A stretch of DNA of 7,312 bases, taken from contig JAGPGI010000131.1 in assembly GCA_018056045.1 (NCBI GenBank), positions 1-7,312 on the forward strand, written 5' to 3'. How positions within the stretch are numbered: the stretch's first letter is position 1; each line of letters starts with the position of its first letter. Position numbers and translations under genes: made by a program. Source of the stretch: Paracoccus sp. (in: a-proteobacteria). Its GTDB lineage: Bacteria > Pseudomonadota > Alphaproteobacteria > Rhodobacterales > Rhodobacteraceae. The notes beneath the pieces are model-generated. The model searched no databases. It saw nothing but the letters and a program-made list of their open reading frames with translations, and had not been told where the DNA came from. Shown here one piece after another: positions 1 to 4,360 of the stretch.

Positions 1-45
1 CTGACCCGCGCCATCCGCAATCTGGAGCGGGGCGATGGGGCTTAG
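1..45 (+). CDS. C-terminal end of an upstream gene (partial), possibly a MotA/TolQ/ExbB-type channel subunit
   Basis: The first frame is open from the window edge to a TAG at 43-45 and encodes the last 14 residues, LTRAIRNLERGDGA. Codons end mostly in G or C, as in the genes around it, which supports real coding. It overlaps the start of the next gene by 11 bases, so the two are probably co-transcribed and translationally coupled. The downstream partner is a MotB/OmpA-like protein, and in Rhodobacterales such a gene usually follows a MotA/TolQ/ExbB-like proton channel subunit. That identity is inferred only from position; 14 residues are too few to recognise a family. Confidence 0.5.
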   Translation: MTRAIRNLERGDGA

Positions 46-1447
46 CCGGGGCGGCGGGAACCGTTTTTCGGCGACGATCTGGCCGGGCTTCGTCGACGCG
101 ATGACCGCGCTTCTGATGGTCATGATGTTCGTGCTGACCATTTTCCTGCTGGTGCAATCGGTGCTGCGCGACCAGATCACCACGCAAGACAGCGAGTTGG
201 ACCAGCTGGGGGCCGAGATCGCGGCGCTGTCGGATGCGCTGTCGAGTTCGCAGGCGCGGGCAGCGTCGCTTGATCGCGATCTGGCGGCCGAGCGCGACCG
301 GCTGCAGCAATCGGCGCAGGCGGTGGCCCAGGCACGCGATGAGATCGACGCCCAGACCGAGGCCGCCCGCCTGGCCGCTGCCCGGCGCGAGGCGCTCGAG
401 GCGCTGATCGGCGATCTGCGGCGACGTAACAGCGACACGCAGGCGCAGCTCAGCGCCGCCGAGGCGCAGGCGCTGACCGATGCCGCCGCCGCCGAGGTGC
501 TGCGCGAGCGGCTGGCGAAATCGGGCGCGGAGCTGGATGCGACGACGCTGGAACTCGAGGCGGCGCGCAAGGAGGCGGCGCAGACACTGACCCTGCTGGC
601 CGCTGCCGAGGCTGCCCGGACCGAGTTGACCGCAGCGGCGGCGACGCAGGCGGATGAGGCCGCGGCGCAGGCCACGCTGCTGGCTCTGGCCGAACGCAAG
701 CTTTCCGAACAGGAGGCGCTGACGGTCGAGGACCGCCGCCGCGTCGAGGCGCTGAACCAGCAGGTCGTGCAGCTGAACAACCAGTTGGGCAGCCTGCGCG
801 CCGTGCTGGACGCCGCCGGCGACGACAAGCGCGCCGCAGATCTGCGCGCCGAGGATCTGGGTGAAAAGCTGAATCTCGCCTTGCTGCGCGCCGCCGAGGA
901 AGAGCGCAAGCGCCGCGCGCTTGAGGAAGAGGCCCGCGCCAAGGCCGAAGAGGATCGCAGCAAGGCCGAGGAGGAGGCGCGCGATCTGGCGCGCTACCGC
1001 TCGGAGTTCTTTGGCCGGCTGTCGCAGATTCTCGCCGGACGCGAGGGCGTGCAGGTCGTCGGCGACCGCTTCGTGTTTTCCTCCGAAGTGCTGTTTCCCG
1101 CCGGCGAGGCGCGGCTTTCGCCCGAGGGCGAGGCGCAGATCGCCCGCGTGGCCGGCATGCTGAGCCAGATCGCGGACGAGATCCCGCCCGAGATCGACTG
1201 GATCATCCGCGTGGACGGCCATACCGACAGCCAGCCCCTGTCCGGGCAGGGTCGCTATCGCGACAACTGGGAACTCAGCCAGGCGCGGGCGCTGGCCGTC
1301 GTGCGCTACATGGTGGACGAGCTGGGCTTTCCCGCCTCGCGGCTGGCGCCGGCAGGCTTTGCCGATACCCGGCCGGTCGCCCCGGGCGACAGCCCCGAGG
1401 CGCTGGCGCAGAACCGGCGCATCGAACTGAAGCTGACCGAACGCTAG
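35..1447 (+). CDS. MotB/OmpA-like peptidoglycan-binding protein with N-terminal membrane helix and long coiled coil
   Basis: This 470-aa protein is probably anchored in the inner membrane and reaches the cell wall. Residues about 19-44 form one hydrophobic helix. Its segment DAMTALLMVMM resembles the MotB helix, and Asp21 sits where MotB carries its proton-binding aspartate. Residues about 46-325 are Ala/Glu/Arg/Gln-rich and look like continuous coiled coil. Residues about 345-470 are an OmpA C-terminal domain: HTD at 396-398, LSQARA with Arg418, and NRRIELKL from 460. The HTD aspartate and the LSxxRA arginine are the diaminopimelate-binding residues in OmpA proteins. The ATG at 35 has GGAG at 24-27 with a good spacing and overlaps the preceding gene. 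It is much longer than MotB (about 300 aa) because of the coiled coil. It is probably the B subunit of a proton-driven stator-like or Tol/Exb-like pair; the process it powers is unknown. Confidence 0.92.
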   Translation: MGLSRGGGNRFSATIWPGFVDAMTALLMVMMFVLTIFLLVQSVLRDQITTQDSELDQLGAEIAALSDALSSSQARAASLDRDLAAERDRLQQSAQAVAQARDEIDAQTEAARLAAARREALEALIGDLRRRNSDTQAQLSAAEAQALTDAAAAEVLRERLAKSGAELDATTLELEAARKEAAQTLTLLAAAEAARTELTAAAATQADEAAAQATLLALAERKLSEQEALTVEDRRRVEALNQQVVQLNNQLGSLRAVLDAAGDDKRAADLRAEDLGEKLNLALLRAAEEERKRRALEEEARAKAEEDRSKAEEEARDLARYRSEFFGRLSQILAGREGVQVVGDRFVFSSEVLFPAGEARLSPEGEAQIARVAGMLSQIADEIPPEIDWIIRVDGHTDSQPLSGQGRYRDNWELSQARALAVVRYMVDELGFPASRLAPAGFADTRPVAPGDSPEALAQNRRIELKLTER

Positions 1448-1461
1448 GCCCCGCTGGGGCC
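1447..1461. terminator. Small GC hairpin between convergent genes, weak terminator candidate
   Basis: GGCCCC, a GCT loop and GGGGCC form a perfect 6-bp stem right at the TAG stop of the MotB/OmpA-like gene. It lies in the 35-base gap before the convergent glycosyltransferase stop. There is no T-run on either side, so intrinsic termination is uncertain. It is short enough to be chance in such GC-rich DNA. Confidence 0.3.
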
Positions 1462-1482
1462 GTGCCTGCCTGCGATCCGGCT

Positions 1483-2457
1483 TCAGCCGCGCGGGTTAAC
1501 CAGCGTGTATTCATCCGCGAAACGGCCCAGATAGCGCGTCATCGCCCCGGCCGCCCGCCATTGCCGAAACAGGGCCGCGCGCAGGGCGCCGGTCGTCGGC
1601 CAATGCCGGCGGCGGGCCTCGGGGACCGGCGTGGTCCCGGGGAAATGCGCGGCGAGGACCCGGCCGAAGGCCGCGCGCATCCGCATCGGCACGATGCCCT
1701 GCGACGAGGCCAGCCACGGTTTGCGCGTGCCGATAAAATGGATCAGGCAGGGATCGGCCATTGCCGTCAGATGCGCCGAGGCCGAGGTGAACTGCCAGTT
1801 CCACAGCGGGCTGATCTCGGCCCAGTCGCCCTTGAGGATGCCATTCATCAGCGCCTGATCGCGGCCCAGCCCGGCAAGGTGATGGCGGGCGAAATCCTCG
1901 GCGCGGGCGGGCAGTTCCTGCGCGGCAAAGGCCTCGGTGTCGATCATCACCACGCCGGCGTTGAAATAGGGATGGGCGGGTTCGCCCAGCTTTCTGAACT
2001 CGGCCACCTTGCGGTCCGGCGTGCGCCATTGCCGGTTGTCGCGCACGGCCGCGACAGCGCGGCCCAGCATGTCGGCGCGCATCAGGCGCGCCGGATCGCC
2101 GCGCTCGTAAAGGATGTCGGCGTCGATCACCAGAATGCGCCGGTAATGGCCGCGTAGCGCATTGCCCAGAAACAGCTCCATATAGGTCGCCAGCGAGCGC
2201 CGCGCGTCCAGCGGCAGCGCGTCCAGCAGCGCCTCGTCACGGGCCGCGACATGGCCGATTCCGGCGGCGCTGAGCGCGGCGGGCATCGCCACCGGCTCGG
2301 GGCCGCCGATCAGCACGTCGAATTCGCGCCCCGGTCGCGCCGCCATGGCCAGCGCGGGCGTCGCCGCATAGGGCAGGTAATTGCCGTCGCAGGCCACGAC
2401 GACCGCAAGATCGGATTGCGGCCGGAATTCGGGGTTGAAGGTCGGGATCAGGCCCAT
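1483..2457 (-). CDS. Glycosyltransferase family 8 (LgtC/glycogenin-like fold)
   Basis: This 324-aa protein has the marks of a retaining GT8 enzyme, which moves a sugar from a nucleotide-sugar donor using Mn2+. The N-terminal nucleotide-binding strand is VVVACDGNY (about 19-27). The metal-binding DxD motif is DAD at 112-114, in the context LVIDADILY. YFNAGVVMID follows with Asn166, then DQALMN from Asp200, and HFIGTRKPW at 240-248. His240 and Lys246 match the metal- and phosphate-contacting residues of LgtC-type enzymes. No signal peptide or membrane helix is seen, so it is probably cytoplasmic or peripheral. Donor and acceptor cannot be read from the sequence; a surface polysaccharide or lipid is a guess. 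The ATG at 2457 is the first start codon in this open frame but lacks a good Shine-Dalgarno sequence; a strong one lies 26 bases upstream, before a 9-codon out-of-frame ORF. It is convergent with the MotB/OmpA-like gene. Confidence 0.9.
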   Translation of the reverse strand: MGLIPTFNPEFRPQSDLAVVVACDGNYLPYAATPALAMAARPGREFDVLIGGPEPVAMPAALSAAGIGHVAARDEALLDALPLDARRSLATYMELFLGNALRGHYRRILVIDADILYERGDPARLMRADMLGRAVAAVRDNRQWRTPDRKVAEFRKLGEPAHPYFNAGVVMIDTEAFAAQELPARAEDFARHHLAGLGRDQALMNGILKGDWAEISPLWNWQFTSASAHLTAMADPCLIHFIGTRKPWLASSQGIVPMRMRAAFGRVLAAHFPGTTPVPEARRRHWPTTGALRAALFRQWRAAGAMTRYLGRFADEYTLVNPRG

Positions 2458-2477
2458 GTCAGGCTGGGTCCGGTCAT
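2448..2477 (-). CDS. Nine-codon upstream ORF (MTGPSLTWA) overlapping the glycosyltransferase start
   Basis: ATG at 2477-2475 opens a frame ending at TGA 2450-2448, 7 bases inside the glycosyltransferase. GAAAGGA at 2490-2484 precedes this ATG by 6 bases, an ideal ribosome-binding arrangement, whereas the glycosyltransferase ATG at 2457 has none. The mini-ORF could deliver ribosomes to the overlapping start by translational coupling. Alternatively it could be the true N-terminus, separated from the rest by a one- or two-base indel (real or a sequencing error). Its short length makes it uncertain as a product. Confidence 0.35.
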   Translation of the reverse strand: MTGPSLTWA

Positions 2478-2483
2478 GGCGTG

Positions 2484-2490
2484 TCCTTTC
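2484..2490 (-). promoter_or_regulatory. Shine-Dalgarno sequence GAAAGGA ahead of the glycosyltransferase leader
   Basis: GAAAGGA is the best ribosome-binding match between the candidate promoter and the glycosyltransferase. It is spaced 6 bases from the ATG at 2477 and 26 bases from the annotated ATG at 2457, so it serves the upstream mini-ORF rather than the main start. Confidence 0.55.
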
Positions 2491-2508
2491 GCTGCGGTCG
2501 CGCTTTGA

Positions 2509-2538
2509 TGTCTAGCCCGCTGACGGGGCCGGCATCAA
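2509..2538 (-). promoter_or_regulatory. Candidate sigma-70-like promoter for the glycosyltransferase
   Basis: On the minus strand TTGATG (2538-2533) and TAGACA (2514-2509) are separated by 18 bases. This would place transcription start near 2502, shortly before the Shine-Dalgarno sequence at 2490. The -35 match is fair (four of six bases) and the -10 is weak (three of six). Position supports it more than sequence does. Confidence 0.3.
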
Positions 2539-2634
2539 CGTGCAATCCCGCCAGCGGGTTTCCCGGCCCTGCAGGGGCGACGGACAGACGCTCAGGATAG
2601 GGAGAAAGGTTTGCAGGTTTCCCGAGGGGTGTCT

Positions 2635-2667
2635 GGCCCGGAGGCCGGATCAGCCTGCCTCCGGGCC
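2635..2667. repeat. Perfect 11-bp inverted repeat (hairpin) in the intergenic region
   Basis: GGCCCGGAGGC (2635-2645) and GCCTCCGGGCC (2657-2667) are perfect complements around an 11-base loop. It lies in the 260-base gap between the NYN and glycosyltransferase genes, only 13 bases from a second strong hairpin. There is no T-run on either side. It could be a second terminator for the NYN transcript, an RNA-end-stabilising structure, or part of a small RNA. Confidence 0.6.
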
Positions 2668-2680
2668 CTGCAATGACAGG

Positions 2681-2709
2681 GCGCGGCCGCCGGGGGCCGG
2701 CGGCCGCGC
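2681..2709 (-). terminator. Strong GC hairpin after the NYN gene, likely transcript end
   Basis: GCGCGGCCGCC (2681-2691) and GGCGGCCGCGC (2699-2709) form a perfect 11-bp stem with a 7-base loop. It begins 8 bases past the TGA of the NYN-domain gene, the usual place for a terminator. The following minus-strand bases (CCTGTCATTG) lack a T-run, so release may be inefficient or need Rho. The hairpin itself is seen directly; the terminator role is inferred from position. Confidence 0.5.
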
Positions 2710-2717
2710 AGTTGGGT

Positions 2718-3272
2718 TCAGGCGTCCTGCGCCGGGGCAGGCTCGCGCGGCGGCCGGCCGATGATTTCGCGCAACGCATCCAGCTCGATGAAGTTGTCGG
2801 CCTGACGGCGCAGCTCGTCGGCGATCATCGGCGGCTGGCTGCGCATGGTCGAGACGACCGAGACGCGCACGCCCTGGCGCTGCAGCGCCTCGACCAGCGG
2901 CTTGAAGTCGCCGTCGCCCGAGAACAGCACCGCATGATCCAGCCGCGGGGCCAGTTCCATGGCGTTGATCACCAGTTCGACATCCATGTTGCCCTTGACC
3001 TTGCGGCGGCCCAGCCCGTCCGTGTATTCGCGGGCGGGCTTGGTGACCATGGAATAGCCGTTGTAATGCAGCCAATCGACCAGAGGACGGATGGGCGAGT
3101 AATCCTCGTTCTCCAGCAGGGCCGTGTAGTAATAGGCGCGGATGAGCTTGCCACGGCGTTCGAATTCTTGCCGCAGCAGCTTGTAGTCGATATCGAAGCC
3201 AAGCGACTTTGCAGCAGCATAGAGATTCGACCCGTCGATGAACAACGCCAGCCGGTCGTCTTTATAGAACAC
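2718..3272 (-). CDS. NYN/PIN-like domain protein (LabA/DUF88 family), putative RNase
   Basis: This 184-aa protein is a single NYN domain, a PIN-like fold that in characterised members cuts RNA using metal ions held by acidic residues. The motifs in order are LALFIDGSNLY with Asp13, KGNMDVELVINAMEL with Asp97, and LFSGDGDFKPLV with Asp120 and Asp122. SVVSTMRSQPPMIADELRR and a Pro-rich tail follow. All the acidic catalytic positions are present. The start is taken as GTG at 3272 because related proteins begin at FYKDDRLALFIDG, and GAGGG lies 4 bases upstream. The frame stays open to about 3455, but that part is antisense to folK and does not look like the family. It starts 10 bases from the divergent folK and ends at a strong hairpin. 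The RNA target and role are unknown. Confidence 0.92.
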   Translation of the reverse strand: MFYKDDRLALFIDGSNLYAAAKSLGFDIDYKLLRQEFERRGKLIRAYYYTALLENEDYSPIRPLVDWLHYNGYSMVTKPAREYTDGLGRRKVKGNMDVELVINAMELAPRLDHAVLFSGDGDFKPLVEALQRQGVRVSVVSTMRSQPPMIADELRRQADNFIELDALREIIGRPPREPAPAQDA

Positions 3273-3337
3273 GATACCCTCGATGTTAGGTGATCCAATT
3301 CGCGAGCCAAATCTAGCCTTGGTGGCCCTTGGGGCAA
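3261..3337. promoter_or_regulatory. Candidate overlapping divergent promoters of the NYN gene and folK
   Basis: Only 10 bases separate the two start codons, so the promoters must lie inside the opposite coding sequences. For the NYN gene (minus strand), TTGCCC at 3337-3332 and TAGATT at 3315-3310 with a 16-base spacer would start RNA near 3303, leaving room for the GAGGG at 3281-3277. For folK (plus strand), TATAGA at 3263-3268 is a fair -10, with a weak TGAACA at 3239-3244; RNA would start near 3275, giving an almost leaderless folK message. The matches are modest and the region is AT-richer than its surroundings. Confidence 0.3.
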
Positions 3338-3885
3338 ACCTGCCTAGTTCGGCAGGTTTCGCTGGTATGCCAGCCGAGACCCTGCGTAAAGCCCTTTTTG
3401 AGTTCACAAAAAGCACAAATTTACAAATAGTTGCTATCAGTCGCTTCTGGCGCACCCCGGCTTTTCCGACAGGTTCGGGACCGGATTATGTAAACGCGGC
3501 AGTTGCGCTCTTCAGCAGCCTTTCGCCTCAGCAATTGCTGGGGGAACTGCACCGGATCGAGGCCGCGCTCGGGCGTGAGCGCAAGGGGCCGCGCTGGCAG
3601 GCGCGGGTCATTGATCTGGACCTTCTGGCATATGGCGATCTGGTCCTGCCCGACACCGCCACCCATGACGCATGGCGCGCCCTGCCGCCCGAGCGTCAGG
3701 CCGCGGCCGCGCCCGAGGGGCTGATCCTGCCGCATCCGCGTCTGCAGGATCGCGGTTTCGTGCTGGCGCCCCTGGCCGAGGTGGCGCCGGGCTGGCGCCA
3801 TCCGCGGCTGGGGCTCACGGTGGCGCAGATGCTTTCGGACCTGCCACCCGGCGCGCTGGAGGGCATGGAGCCCGGCGCGACTTGA
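3283..3885 (+). CDS. folK: 2-amino-4-hydroxy-6-hydroxymethyldihydropteridine pyrophosphokinase
   Basis: FolK (HPPK, EC 2.7.6.3) transfers pyrophosphate from ATP to 6-hydroxymethyl-7,8-dihydropterin, the step before dihydropteroate synthase in folate synthesis, in the cytoplasm. The 200-aa product shows the N-terminal ALVALGANLPS (about 12-22), DYVNAAVAL, and LHRIEAALGRERKGPRWQAR. The HPPK signature RVIDLDLL follows with Asp111 and Asp113, the Mg2+-binding pair, then LPHPRLQDRGFVLAPLAEV. ATG 3283 has no evident Shine-Dalgarno sequence but is the only ATG before the conserved motif. The first 80 or so codons are AT-rich with rare codons (TTA, CTA, ATA), then codon use becomes strongly GC. It stands apart from folB and folP, next to rpoZ; its stop codon lies within the likely rpoZ -35 element. 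Confidence 0.95.
   Translation: MLGDPIREPNLALVALGANLPSSAGFAGMPAETLRKALFEFTKSTNLQIVAISRFWRTPAFPTGSGPDYVNAAVALFSSLSPQQLLGELHRIEAALGRERKGPRWQARVIDLDLLAYGDLVLPDTATHDAWRALPPERQAAAAPEGLILPHPRLQDRGFVLAPLAEVAPGWRHPRLGLTVAQMLSDLPPGALEGMEPGAT
3336..3359. repeat. Perfect 9-bp inverted repeat inside the 5' end of folK
   Basis: AAACCTGCC (3336-3344) and GGCAGGTTT (3351-3359) flank a 6-base loop. The left arm encodes part of the conserved ANLP motif. It overlaps the region from which the divergent NYN gene must be transcribed, so it could be a protein-binding operator or an RNA hairpin near the start of the folK message. Confidence 0.5.
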
Positions 3886-3911
3886 CAATCCCCTCCGAGG
3901 TCGCCAAATAT
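3882..3911 (+). promoter_or_regulatory. Likely sigma-70 promoter for rpoZ-rel
   Basis: TTGACA at 3882-3887 is a perfect -35 hexamer. An AT-rich AAATAT at 3906-3911 follows with an 18-base spacer as a weak -10. Transcription would start near 3918, about 40 bases before rpoZ. A strong -35 with a loose -10 is common in Rhodobacterales. The TGA stop of folK (3883-3885) is embedded in the -35 element. Confidence 0.5.
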
Positions 3912-3958
3912 CCGGCTTCGCCCCCGCTACTTCTGATTCCAGCTGATTAAGGTGACCT

Positions 3959-4315
3959 ATGGCCCGCGTGACAGTCGAAGATTGCGTCGACAAGGTTCCC
4001 AACCGTTTTGACCTGGTCATGCTGGCCGCCCATCGCGCGCGTGAAATCGCCGCCGGCAGCCCGCTGACCATCGACCGCGACAATGACAAGAACCCGGTCG
4101 TGTCGCTGCGCGAAATCGCCGACGAAACCCAGCCCGTGGATGACCTGCGCGAGCGGATGATCGAATCCACCCAGACCCAGATCGAGGTCGACGAGCCCGA
4201 AGAGGACGCGATGGCGCTGCTTCTGGGTGCCGAAATCGACCGTCCGAAGCCCGTTGACGAGGAATCGGAAGAGCGCATGCTGCGCATGATGCTGGACGCG
4301 CAAGGCAGGAACTGA
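3959..4315 (+). CDS. rpoZ: DNA-directed RNA polymerase omega subunit
   Basis: Omega helps fold and hold the beta-prime subunit of RNA polymerase. The product is 118 aa, longer than the roughly 90-aa E. coli protein, as is usual in alphaproteobacteria. The conserved N-terminal half reads [19 protein letters not shown] and continues through LAAHRAREI and [16 protein letters not shown]. The C-terminal half (from about residue 65) is acidic and variable, with many Asp/Glu and a final helix-like [10 protein letters not shown]. The starting MAR triplet is the part of omega that contributes to ppGpp site 1 in E. coli. AAGG at 3949-3952 precedes ATG 3959 with a good spacing. It is followed after 21 bases by rel, and is probably co-transcribed with it from the promoter near 3882. 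Confidence 0.98.
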   Translation: MARVTVEDCVDKVPNRFDLVMLAAHRAREIAAGSPLTIDRDNDKNPVVSLREIADETQPVDDLRERMIESTQTQIEVDEPEEDAMALLLGAEIDRPKPVDEESEERMLRMMLDAQGRN

Positions 4316-4316
4316 G

Positions 4317-4360
4317 GGTAAGGTCTTCGGCTGCACATGATCGACGTCGAAGACCTCATC
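4317..4360 (+). promoter_or_regulatory. Hairpin sequestering the rel Shine-Dalgarno sequence and start codon
   Basis: AGGTCTTCG (4321-4329) is perfectly complementary to CGAAGACCT (4348-4356), and the stem extends inwards by a G-U and a C-G pair. Outwards, after one mismatch, three more pairs are possible (4317-4319 with 4358-4360). The left arm holds the likely Shine-Dalgarno AGG, and ATG 4337-4339 sits in the 14-base loop. The AGG-to-ATG distance is long (13 bases). The structure is visible in the sequence; a control function is inferred. Confidence 0.45.

Noticed and set aside
35..1447. A Zorya-like phage defence (ZorB) interpretation of the MotB/OmpA-like protein
   Set aside because: No ZorC, ZorD or ZorE-like gene is present downstream; the next gene is a convergent glycosyltransferase. 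The long coiled coil is in the B-type protein, whereas Zorya has its long tail in ZorA.
1462..2157. A 231-codon plus-strand frame opposite the glycosyltransferase
   Set aside because: The minus strand carries clear GT8 motifs, and the plus frame has no recognisable domain.
3273..3455. An N-terminal extension of the NYN protein up to an ATG at 3455
   Set aside because: The extra residues are antisense to folK, do not look like the family, and the family start matches the GTG at 3272 with GAGGG ahead of it.
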